A DNA stretch of 64,000 nucleotides from positions 186,001 to 250,000 of the forward strand of contig NZ_CADFGE010000001.1 in the NCBI RefSeq assembly GCF_902833645.1, in the 5' to 3' direction. The stretch is from Paraburkholderia fungorum (GTDB lineage Bacteria > Pseudomonadota > Gammaproteobacteria > Burkholderiales > Burkholderiaceae). The notes under the pieces are model-generated. The model was not told the origin of the DNA, searched no databases, and was given only the letters and a program-made list of their open reading frames with translations. Made by a program: the position numbers and the translations under genes. How positions within the stretch are numbered: position 1 is the first letter of the stretch; each line of letters starts with the position of its first letter. This document shows positions 58,501 through 64,000 of this stretch, piece by piece.

Positions 58501-61083
58501 TCCCGCGCTGAGCGTCGCTGCCCCCTGCCCCGCCAGCGTGCCGCCGATGGTCAGGTCATGCCCCGCCGTCAGCGTGGTATCGCCGGTCACGCTCGTCGCG
58601 CCCGTCAACGCGACATCCTGCGCGCCATTGACCACAAGGTTCGCCGCGCCGTTCAACGTGCCGCTCGAATTCACACTGCCATTCACCGCTGCGACCGACA
58701 GGTCGCCGACCGCCTGCACGGTGCCCACTGCTGCCACCGCAACGTCGCGCTGCGCCGTCAGCGTGACCTGCGAGCCACCCGCCAGCGTACCGTTGACGAT
58801 CACATCGCGTGCCGCCTGCACGTTCGCCGCTCCAACCGAAGCCGCGTTGCCGTTGAACGTCACGTCACCGCCTCCGGAGGGATTGCTGGTGATGCCGTTC
58901 GCCGCAACGTTGAATGCACCACCCGCCTGCACATCGGCGAGGCTCGCGTTATTGCCCGCCGTCACTTGCAGACCATTGGCGAGCAGCTTGCCGATGAAGG
59001 CGACGTCCTGTCCCGTCGTCAACGTGCCGTTCTGGCCGAACGCCACCGATCCACTGCCGGTGAGATTATTCTGAGCATTGAACACGCCATCCTGCTGCAC
59101 GATGACTACACCCGGAACGTCGAGGTTGCGCCCCGCGCTCACTTGCGCATCGGTGCCAACGAGCAGCGAACCCGCTACCGAGATATCTCGCGCGACATCG
59201 GCTGCGAGCGTCGTGCCGCTTGCAAGCGATCCGCTCACCGATAAGTCCTGGCCTGTCGTCACCGTGACGGCTTTCTGCGCGGTGGCCTGCCCGACCACGT
59301 TCGTGTTCTGACCGGACGTCAGCGCGAGGCTACTGCCGCTCCTGACAGTTCCGTTGTTCGTCACGTTGCCTTGCGTCGCGTTCAGGCCGAGATCGCTCGA
59401 CGTCTGCAGCGCGCCGTTCACGTTGACGTTGCGCTGCGCGGTCGCCTGCAACGTACTGCCGTTGGTCTGCCCGTTCACGTTGATGTCGCGCGCGGCCTGC
59501 AAGCTCGTTGCGCCGCTCATCACGGCGGTGCCGTTCAGGTTGATGTCGCCTGTGCCGTCGTTGCCTTGCGCCGTCACGGCGAGCGCGCCGCCGGTTTGCA
59601 CGTCGCCAAGTGTGACATTCGCGCCACCCGTGACCGCCGTGTTGCCGTTCGATTGCGCATTCGCCACGTTGACGTTGCCGCCCGCCGTGACGGCGAGCTT
59701 GCCGCCGGTCTGAATCGTGCCAGTCGATGTGACGTCGCCGTTCGCATTGATCGTGTAGCCGCTGATGCCGACGTGGGCGCCGGTCATCGACAGATTGCCG
59801 CTCGCCTGCAGCGTGGCTTGTTGTTGCGCGGCCGAGCCGTTCACCGTCAGATCGCCATTCGACGACAGCAGCAGATCACCGGTATTCGCCGCCATTTGCG
59901 CATCGGTGCGCACGCCCATGCCGGCTGCCGTGCCGATCACCTGGATCTGGCCGGCGGTCATCGCGCCGAACGCGGTGGCGTCGATGGCGAGACCGTTATT
60001 GGCGTGGCCGTTGGCGCTATTGATCGCGTTGGCGGAGTTATCCGCACCGTTCGCGGACATCGCATACGTGGTGCCGTTACTGCTCACCGCCGACGGCAGC
60101 ACGAACTGTCGCCCGGCAATCGCGTTGATCCGTGAGCCTGCATACAAAGGCGCGTTGATGCCGATGGTTTCACCGATCAGGTCGATCGTGCCGACCGTGC
60201 CTTCAATGCCGGCGCCGGGGCCATTCACGCCCGCGTTGCCTTCGATCTGGATATGGCCACCGGTCACGCTATAACCGACCGCCTGCGCGTTGTCGAAGTC
60301 GGTAACCGTGCCCTTGAGATCACTCAGAAATTGGGGCGTACCGGTCGACAAAGTGACGCCGATCGTATTCGTGAATCCCGTACCGTTGGTCGTGATGCCG
60401 TTGGGGTTCGCGATGATGACGGTGGCAGGCGCGCCGAACACTTCGAGCGGCCCGTTGAGCAAGCTTGCATACGCGGCGCCCGTTGACGTCACCTGATTGA
60501 CGATCACGCTCGCCGTACGGCCCACGAGATTCGGATTCGCCTGCAGATCGCCGCCGGTGAGCGACGTACCGGCCATGAGGCTGTTATTCAGGATCAGCCC
60601 GACCGGATCGATGTTGAAACTCTGATACTTGTTGAGAGAAATCCCTGCTGCGTTCGGCGCGGTGATGTTCACGACTGGCACGCCGCCGCCTGCGCCGGTG
60701 GTCTGCGTGATCTTCGGTTGAAACGTGATCGGCGCTGTCGGATCGACAATCGGCGCGGCCTGCGCCATTTGCATCGCAAAGCGGATACGCACGGCGCTCA
60801 GGTCAATGATGCGTTGCCATGCCTCGTCGTCCAGACGATGGCTGCCGGCAGCCAGAACCCCCGCGGCGTCGCGGCTTTGCTCGAACGTGATCGAGAGCGG
60901 TCCGGCGAACAGCGTCAACGCGACCAGCGCCGACACCGCGCGCTGCCACATGCGGTACGGACGAGCAGGCATAGACACCGACCAGCGCTGCCGCGCGGAC
61001 TGCATGCCGCGATCGTGCCGCTCGTCATGTGCCTGACGGTTTTGCTCGAGTTGTCGTAAAGCGTTGCGTGTGGACGCGTTCAT
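49552..61083 (-). CDS. Giant two-partner-secretion exoprotein (CdiA/FhaB-like)
   Basis: About 3,843 residues. An extended signal peptide region (hydrophobic core about 49-66) leads to a TPS secretion domain (about 119-265) with Asn-Pro-Asn-Leu and Ile-Ile-Ala-Asn-Pro-Asn-Gly-Ile. Some 2,000 residues of FHA-type repeats rich in Gly, Asn, Thr and Val follow, predicted to form a long beta helix. A further FHA-like section comes next, then a hydrophobic Ala/Gly-rich pretoxin region of DUF637 type with Gln-Asn-Glu-Ala-Leu-Asn-Asn. The linker and a 93-residue tip (3751-3843) with Tyr-Thr-Ile-Tyr-Thr-Arg-Thr-Thr complete it. No VENN motif is seen, so the linker plays that part. The start at 61083 has a GAGAG site, and a start 32 codons upstream is possible. 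It is exported by the TpsB gene. Confidence 0.9.
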   Translation of the reverse strand: MNASTRNALRQLEQNRQAHDERHDRGMQSARQRWSVSMPARPYRMWQRAVSALVALTLFAGPLSITFEQSRDAAGVLAAGSHRLDDEAWQRIIDLSAVRIRFAMQMAQAAPIVDPTAPITFQPKITQTTGAGGGVPVVNITAPNAAGISLNKYQSFNIDPVGLILNNSLMAGTSLTGGDLQANPNLVGRTASVIVNQVTSTGAAYASLLNGPLEVFGAPATVIIANPNGITTNGTGFTNTIGVTLSTGTPQFLSDLKGTVTDFDNAQAVGYSVTGGHIQIEGNAGVNGPGAGIEGTVGTIDLIGETIGINAPLYAGSRINAIAGRQFVLPSAVSSNGTTYAMSANGADNSANAINSANGHANNGLAIDATAFGAMTAGQIQVIGTAAGMGVRTDAQMAANTGDLLLSSNGDLTVNGSAAQQQATLQASGNLSMTGAHVGISGYTINANGDVTSTGTIQTGGKLAVTAGGNVNVANAQSNGNTAVTGGANVTLGDVQTGGALAVTAQGNDGTGDINLNGTAVMSGATSLQAARDINVNGQTNGSTLQATAQRNVNVNGALQTSSDLGLNATQGNVTNNGTVRSGSSLALTSGQNTNVVGQATAQKAVTVTTGQDLSVSGSLASGTTLAADVARDISVAGSLLVGTDAQVSAGRNLDVPGVVIVQQDGVFNAQNNLTGSGSVAFGQNGTLTTGQDVAFIGKLLANGLQVTAGNNASLADVQAGGAFNVAANGITSNPSGGGDVTFNGNAASVGAANVQAARDVIVNGTLAGGSQVTLTAQRDVAVAAVGTVQAVGDLSVAAVNGSVNSSGTLNGAANLVVNGAQDVALTGATSVTGDTTLTAGHDLTIGGTLAGQGAATLSAGHNVIAGGSSGFVKDANVTAANDLSVTGALQGAGVSLTAGHSVALNNVQANSALQVAANGGTLAVNGLVASLSTASLTSSGDTSINGALQSANALSVTSGGNTSIAGSVASNGNVALTNAAGSLTSTGNIQSGDNLLVDAAQSVDLGTQGTSALGDLTVNAGQNLTMNGSVVAQGNGTLTAGGSIGGAATSAFGLVANVSSGGDTNLTGSLRGGTVQTNAGGSATVHDVQAASSLALAATQDLNITGAVTGGAGVTVNAGQNIGFSGSIQSANDTTLTAQNGNVGSTGTIASNGAFNVQAGSDINLGGTTTAALDTTLNAARDVNVTGMLAGQGQGIVTAGRDIGGAGTMTFTQAATLNAGRDVAQGGLIQGQAVQVTAAGNIGVNNVESASTVTLNANGTNTANGPGNLTVNGSVAAAGAVTATAQNDVTVATTGKIASGTTVGIDAQHDINAAGAVESVGDAVLNARQGSLNATGGINSGGKLTITTGLDLSLGASTSAVGDATLSAGRDALLNGLLIGQANGFVTAGRDIGGAGTQAFTQAANYTAQRDVALTGSVQANVISALGGNSATLHDVNSATTLTLTANGNAGGGDAAITGAATAPGLVTLSGARDVLVSGSLTTGDSLTLAAQRNVTVSGTVQTTAGDLTATAAAGSIALTGTTTTSGALNLTSALDTQLGGTINAARDVTVQAGRDIMLTGALAGQLGGTLTASHDINGAGTAAFAQAATLNASHDLALTGALQGASVTVTGGNSAGLGSVQAVTGNLAVTANGNAGGGDVTLGGTAAALGTLVLQAARDVGVGGANNAGGATTIDAARNITLADINSAGDLTLTATSGNASAANVTTQGNLNANVGQALTFSGATTVGGNAQLTSGGDMTLSGGIGAQNVGTLTAGGSINAGSVAFGQQATLNAGGSIGVTGGVLTNGALNATAGNDVSMGSAQAGGAIALQAQGHNGAGDVNVGGTLASGSAISVTAARDATVVGNASATDKLNVTAGRNLTTSGTVGANSDVTLTATGGNLNVGGAVTSQGNLKATSGGTLALNGELVNGDTTLTAGGTATLTGSFLGLGLATINAGGSVNGGGALTFGKDITIGAGAGITLGGIQGAGLFTATSVGDMSLGATTAVGNVTATSTGGSVSFGGDLQSGGNVAIQAARDAKVTGAVSSMGTVNVTGTQGNVTVAGVSSNGDTTMSAGQKLTLSGSSTVAGQFKLSGGNVTLSGSQGGSKNVSVTAQGTLDASQASMVSTGNMQFSGTNVTLGTAIVGGALTAAASNQLSLVGSAVDVVGAATLTSGNGFYNASQVLSGGALYVSAPNVTNAANASLASTNTTTVNATNFTNAGLVNGSTTNVTVAGGLNNSGGSLMAVNSLNINTGSLNNQNGLIFAGNPNAPGGPTTGDVSLTINGGNGSFYNPGGQLLAQRNMGITATNMAFDPSQGTISQGGQLSITAGSISNTGTWNYGGQSVTLTGLNGINNYGTMTGTAPLTLATNGTFTNFGQVTGNDVTFNGTLNNVAGAVMHADDTLTLNGNATNRGTVEAGNLLSINGGNYDNQGATTQSNGNMQFSLGGTLQNTTGTISAAGNITINAGTVVNNGVQGGLTSSTQVVSAADDPSLYGSIVVGTQTVYGFTGGNGGSYYDATYTYNATLSDLGPDLANGVLDVAHNAALTGMYGAQLTEPTQVGSNLQQAGVSYQTIALPGIDRTVTAPGAGTPGTIMAGGNITLTAGSLSNADGIISAGGNVNFNLQSLNNGSLGNVTATVVDTVDQAQLTAFMAQLKALGTVGLYNAPIPYELGGYVGGETTATFNSNAPVPASITTTTTTFGQQGLIVAGQDVNLSGGNLVNSGNIYAGRNFNASGAQSFSNQGERITSTSSSPGCATGVSASECAAGMGYRGDNPTTTSFSYAQQSATIYAGNDLVIAAGQVSNTYGNLLAGHDIVIGGVGTTASSTTPAQGLTNKSGNIVAGNNITLNVSGAITNTLPPPVPVHQDYGSKEQYSGCMTAGGYRESYCEGYVDQQSGSSSVISAGNNLQINAGSLTNIGSLITAGTAATIAVAGPVVNEAQTLNAYWHSHWVQQTGMFSSDKRHDVWACGSPAECTALYGSAYTSTGGTIDPPQPVGNIAATIQAPNLTITSGGQIQNVGNVIGTSVTLTGQKLINGITTANTYTPRVNGPSQVISLSPVNMPGISITLQHQVGGAIPTAVAGTASYVDSSLGTSTLGNLGPQNLLNALPSNLQPSSTLFYYNPQEEDLMLQQAALQQTGKASFIDGLTYDSKTGTSVTEQEKQYLYQNALDYATTNNLQLGDALTQTQINALDKPMLWYVEQTVPDPTCTATGPALNTCPTITALMPQVYLPSNTSAMSAGGNISGQNVTLNFDKGSGGSILNTGSITASDTLTVNTDTLTNQANQVDVGQIWAKVKGGYVDTTGTTVQPGGFMSAANMDLNVQTLDQIGGALQKLNADGTVDQAGTQQVLAALQQQLGTNFTQTAVSDNLHTDFVKDGGGLPTFMVAAIAIAASIVTAGAAAAAMGVELAAMSLPMAMTVGALSAMAGSAAGQLASGQGFNFGQMLEAGATGALTAGAFSALGAGTQGLQQIGSNIANGTASATEVGQALGTIAERGLVTAGIDTAVYGGSFGRAFENSVIADAGVVGASAIGTEFNGQNGNPDPSSPLYVASHAALGCALSSASGTGCVGGAIGGAASAIVAPDVIKAIDPTGVDLTTGQTALVTAISTLVGGGIASAAGQNVQGAVSAAQNEALNNSTQDPQAAAKSGGLAKALIAAAYTLMPWLPGNPAGQAVTSVVLSNAKDLVGQIPSPNGPNPPSTGAAPVTVCDPPFCYVSVSPGWAGGPSSPLLSKGGDNGEGELEGSTGSSATGQAPATNSTAAGPFSTYDTSITNAGSEYLNVKTNVTADQFESNLISNGYSVTNQGTNKNGSFTVLNNGTSTYTIYTRTTTGQAGGQYFGPGGVSAKFSLNPK
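49835..49890. repeat. 56-bp repeat, copy within the exoprotein gene
   Basis: It is the second copy of the linker repeat (the other at 48799-48854), 54 of 56 bases identical. It begins directly upstream of the sequence coding the present 93-residue tip, exactly where tip exchange would have to occur. Confidence 0.9.
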
Positions 61084-61213
61084 GGTGCTCTCGTCTTTTT
61101 TTGGTTCTTCTTGTACTTCCGGCACTTCTTCCGCGCCGTTCCGGACGACCGACCCGAAACGGCGTTGCAGCGGTTTCATCCCGTCCGCTGCGCCTCGGCG
61201 AAAACGAGGCTCT

Positions 61214-62122
61214 TTACTGCTGCTGAATCCGCGCGTTCTTCATCAGATCGACCACGACCTGTGCGGTGGCCTTCTCCAGCGCGACCTGTTCAAGCTGCTT
61301 GCGCAGCGCGTCCTTGATCTGGTCGTATTGCGGAATCTGCGTCGGACGCTTTTCGTCGACACGCAGAATCCAGTAGGCGTCGCCGATTTGCACCGGCGTG
61401 CTCGACACGCCGCCTTGCGGCAACTTGACGAGCGCTTCGGCGAGCGGCTGCGGCCAGTTCTGTGTGTTACCCGGCTGGATCGGCGTCTTGAACGAAATCC
61501 AGTTCATCGCGCCGCCTTGAGCCGCGCCCGGGCCCTGGCTGTACTGTTTCGCGAGTTGCGCGAAGTCGGTGCCCTTCTTCAGTTGCGTGAGCACCGTTTG
61601 AGCGGTGTCGGCATCTTTCACGGCGATTGCGCTCGGCTTGTATTCGTTCTCACCGAGGGTCGCGACGATCGCGTCGTATTTCGCCTTTACGTCGGCATCG
61701 GTGACTGGGGTGGGCTTCACCTGATCGCGCAGATACGCGGCGGTCATCGCGGCCGTCCTGGCCTGTTCGACGGCGGCCACGACTTGCGGACGCGATTCGT
61801 AATGCTGCTTCTCGGCAGCCTGGCGGAACAGTTCACGCGCGATCAGCTGGTTCTTCACCGATGCGCGCAATGCAGGTGTATCCGGCACGTTCAGCGCACG
61901 CACGGCCTGGTCGAGTTGGTCCTGCGTAATCACAACGTTGTTGACACGCGCCACGCCGTTGGCGGGCAGCGGACCGCCGACGGCATCCGCTGCCTTGTCG
62001 GCTGAAGGTTTTGCGGTCGGCTTGTTGGTCGCGTGCGCTGCGGGCAGAAAACCGGCGGCAAGACCGAGCGTGGCGATCAACGTGGCGTTGCGAATCGTGG
62101 CGGCGATCGGACGATGTTTCAT
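61214..62122 (-). CDS. Periplasmic parvulin-type peptidyl-prolyl isomerase
   Basis: A 302-residue exported protein with a signal peptide (about 1-31, cleavage after Ala-His-Ala). The helical SurA/PrsA-like first part has Asn-Asn-Val-Val-Ile-Thr-Gln-Asp-Gln-Leu. A parvulin domain (about 150-270) has Gly-Thr-Asp-Phe-Ala-Gln-Leu-Ala-Lys-Gln-Tyr-Ser and Gly-Gly-Ala-Met-Asn-Trp. A longer open frame upstream is a shadow of the TpsB gene, and GAAGAGG supports the ATG at 62122. It starts ten bases after tpsB and lies before the exoprotein gene. In Bordetella the parvulin Par27 is a chaperone of filamentous hemagglutinin, so a chaperone role here is likely. Confidence 0.92.
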   Translation of the reverse strand: MKHRPIAATIRNATLIATLGLAAGFLPAAHATNKPTAKPSADKAADAVGGPLPANGVARVNNVVITQDQLDQAVRALNVPDTPALRASVKNQLIARELFRQAAEKQHYESRPQVVAAVEQARTAAMTAAYLRDQVKPTPVTDADVKAKYDAIVATLGENEYKPSAIAVKDADTAQTVLTQLKKGTDFAQLAKQYSQGPGAAQGGAMNWISFKTPIQPGNTQNWPQPLAEALVKLPQGGVSSTPVQIGDAYWILRVDEKRPTQIPQYDQIKDALRKQLEQVALEKATAQVVVDLMKNARIQQQ

Positions 62123-62132
62123 GTGAACCTCT

Positions 62133-63974
62133 TCAGAGTGACCAGTTGAGTGTGGCAAGCAGCACGGTGGCTTTTTTCCCCAGTGCGGCGGGTTGCAGCA
62201 AGGCCTGACCAAGCAGCACCTCGCTAGTGACGGTTTGTGTTTTGTAGCGCCATTGCGCGCGTGCGCCGATGCCGGTGCCCATGAGCGTCGGCCAGCCGCC
62301 CTGTGCGACCAGATGCGATTTGCCGCCGTCGAGAAAGACGTAGGGTTCGAGATGCGCGTCGTGCCAGACCGGCACGTTCTGCCACGCGGCCTCGTTGCGC
62401 AGATAGAAGCCGCTGTCGCCGGCAATCCCGCCTTCAGTGAAGCCACGCACGGAATCCATGCCGCCGAGGAAGATCTGCTCGTTGCCGAACATCGCGACAT
62501 GGCTGTACTGGCCGCGCAACGTGCCGCGATAGGTCCATTGCGTGCCGGCCAGCGTGCCGAGTGCGATCTGCAGCGTGGCAGTGGCGTCGACTTTCGTGAA
62601 CTGGCTGTGCGCATCGACTTCGTCGATATCGGGGGCGTCATGACTAGCGGAGAGCCACGGTAAGCCTTGCGACACGCCGACGTCCCACGTCGCGGCCGCG
62701 GCCTGATCTTGCGCAACGAAACGGCGCAAACCATTCAGGCCAACGCGCAACACCGTGAGGTCCTGCGGCGCCAGGTCGATGCCGTTCAGGTTGCGTTCCG
62801 TGCGCATTTTGGTCAGCGTGATGTCAACGCTTGTGCGACCGGTGCGAGAGCGCGTCAGCACATCGTTCCAGCCGAGGATCTGACTGAAAGTGCGTCCTTG
62901 CAGTAGCGCGACATCGCTGATGGTCTGCTGGTATTCGGACAGCGAAGTCGTGTAGCTGAAGGTCTGATAGCCATACGGCGCCGCTGCGGAAAACACCACC
63001 GCGTTGCTGTCCTGCGTGCCGACGTAGTTGAACGACAACGACTCCTGCAAACCGATCAGGTTGTCCGCTTCGACGCCAGCGCGATAGCGCAGCGTGCCGG
63101 TTTGCGAGCTGCCGTAGTTGTCGATGCCGAGGTCGTAGAAAACACGGTCGCCGTAGTGGTTGGTGATTGCCACCGCCGAGTCGCCCGGTGTCTCGCCCGG
63201 CATGATCTGGATTTCAGCCTGATTGCGACGAAGCCGGTTGATCTGGTCCACGCCCTGTTCGAGGTCAGGCAAGCGCAGCACGTCACCAGTGCTGTCGCCG
63301 AAGGCCCACGCGGTGCCCGCGTCGGTCAGCAGGCCGCCGCCGTGCGTCGTGTACCACGGCTCTTCAGGATCGCGCGGACGCAGCGGTTTGCCGTTCAGCG
63401 TGAAGGCCGATACCTTGCCGTCGACGATGCTGATTTTCAGCGTACCCGAGGCGAGATTCTGCGCGCCGAGATATGCACGCGTCGTGATGTAGCCGCGTGC
63501 GATGAACGCTTCGGTCACGCGGCGCAGCAGCAGGTTGATACGGTTGCGGCCGAGCTGCCTGCCGATGAACGGGGCGGCGATCTCATTGAGCGCACTCGCG
63601 CCAAGGACCTTGTCGCCGGTGAACTCAATGTGGTCAATTCTGAAGAGCGGCGCGACGTCCGGCAGGGTCTCGACATCCGCACCTTCGGGGAGATTGACCA
63701 CTGTCGGCTGCGGCACTTCGATCTGTGGAGGCGGCTGCTGGATTTCGTCGCGCCGCCGGCGATCGCGTTGCTCTTGCAGGAGACGTTGCGCCGGGTCCTG
63801 TTCGGCGCGCACGGGTGCACCGAAGGGCACGCCGCCTGGCGCCCCCGCATTCGGCAAGCCCGGCGGCGTTTGCGCGAACCCGCGCACCGCTGCGGCGCCG
63901 GCGAGTATCGCCAGCGTGCAGCGTGCGAGCCGGGGCACGCGGCGCTGCGTGGTCCGGTTGATGGCGTGCTCCAT
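62133..63974 (-). CDS. TpsB-family outer-membrane transporter (ShlB/FhaC/CdiB-like)
   Basis: About 613 residues. A signal peptide (about 1-35, cleavage after Phe-Ala-Gln) precedes a Pro/Gln/Arg-rich linker helix. POTRA domains (about 85-235, with Phe-Arg-Ile-Asp-His-Ile-Glu-Phe-Thr-Gly-Asp) come next, then a 16-strand barrel with the conserved Ser-Val-Arg-Gly-Phe signature near residue 505 and a final aromatic strand ending Trp-Ser-Leu. The start at 63974 is preferred because GAGG sits before it. The window ends 26 bases upstream, so its promoter is outside. It exports the giant exoprotein. Confidence 0.93.
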   Translation of the reverse strand: MEHAINRTTQRRVPRLARCTLAILAGAAAVRGFAQTPPGLPNAGAPGGVPFGAPVRAEQDPAQRLLQEQRDRRRRDEIQQPPPQIEVPQPTVVNLPEGADVETLPDVAPLFRIDHIEFTGDKVLGASALNEIAAPFIGRQLGRNRINLLLRRVTEAFIARGYITTRAYLGAQNLASGTLKISIVDGKVSAFTLNGKPLRPRDPEEPWYTTHGGGLLTDAGTAWAFGDSTGDVLRLPDLEQGVDQINRLRRNQAEIQIMPGETPGDSAVAITNHYGDRVFYDLGIDNYGSSQTGTLRYRAGVEADNLIGLQESLSFNYVGTQDSNAVVFSAAAPYGYQTFSYTTSLSEYQQTISDVALLQGRTFSQILGWNDVLTRSRTGRTSVDITLTKMRTERNLNGIDLAPQDLTVLRVGLNGLRRFVAQDQAAAATWDVGVSQGLPWLSASHDAPDIDEVDAHSQFTKVDATATLQIALGTLAGTQWTYRGTLRGQYSHVAMFGNEQIFLGGMDSVRGFTEGGIAGDSGFYLRNEAAWQNVPVWHDAHLEPYVFLDGGKSHLVAQGGWPTLMGTGIGARAQWRYKTQTVTSEVLLGQALLQPAALGKKATVLLATLNWSL

Positions 63975-64000
63975 GGCCGACCTCATAGGCCGAACCACGA

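Noticed and set aside
57982..59244. 420-codon plus-strand open frame inside the exoprotein gene
   Set aside because: One of many mirror frames caused by the repetitive FHA codons. No start signal.
50500..60000. Repeated short units suggestive of a CRISPR or tandem array
   Set aside because: The repeats are degenerate protein-level FHA repeats in one long reading frame, without constant spacers.
62123..62734. Amino-terminal extension of the PPIase frame
   Set aside because: It is a shadow of the TpsB gene. A signal peptide begins at 62122.

Overview
The window looks like a chromosomal stretch of a Paraburkholderia/Burkholderia-type beta-proteobacterium. The evidence is high GC, the gene order gltA-sdhE-sdhB-sdhA-sdhD-sdhC next to a GntR regulator and mdh, the prpC/prpD/acnA block, an intracellular PHB depolymerase, and protein sequences typical of that group.

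Region 1 (1-13.6 kb) is a TCA and methylcitrate cluster. On the minus strand are the first codons of citrate synthase, sdhE and the four succinate dehydrogenase subunits, then a GntR/UTRA regulator. Divergently on the plus strand are malate dehydrogenase, an HpcH/HpaI-family CoA-ester lyase, 2-methylcitrate synthase, a small secreted protein, PrpD and aconitase A. A perfect 20-bp palindrome in the divergent intergenic space is the likely GntR operator. Region 2 (13.6-17.6 kb, minus) is a compact four-gene operon: an OmpA-type lipoprotein, a NarL-type response regulator, a membrane protein with a degenerate kinase ATPase domain plus an HPt domain, and an unknown single-TM protein. Region 3 (18.2-24.5 kb) is a polyamine-type ABC importer (ATPase, binding protein, two permeases) divergent from a MocR regulator. 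Region 4 (24.5-39.4 kb) is a mixed core segment: a very large AsmA/DUF748 protein, a DUF1254/DUF1214 lipoprotein, a PaiB-like protein, a copper P-type ATPase behind a CueR-type promoter, a chemoreceptor, a GST, PhaZ, a cupin and a flavin reductase.

Region 5 (39.5-49.5 kb) is accessory and decaying. It starts with an intact hipB behind four operator-like sites at an exact 27-bp period and a broken hipA. It continues with remnants: a frameshifted CdiA-type C-terminal fragment with an Imm49-like immunity gene, two overlapping lipoprotein genes, small unknown membrane or secreted proteins, an IS1182-type transposase remnant, a truncated gene tail with strong terminators, and an orphan toxin/immunity pair.

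Region 6 (48.9-64 kb, minus) is a two-partner secretion / contact-dependent-inhibition locus: a TpsB outer-membrane transporter, a periplasmic parvulin-type PPIase, an approximately 3,840-residue FHA/CdiA-like exoprotein with a short C-terminal toxin candidate, its presumed immunity gene, and then the displaced orphan toxin/immunity cassettes. A 56-bp near-identical repeat marks the join where the toxin tip of the big protein and the orphan toxin share their linker. This points to cassette exchange by homologous recombination. It is the most interesting part of the window.
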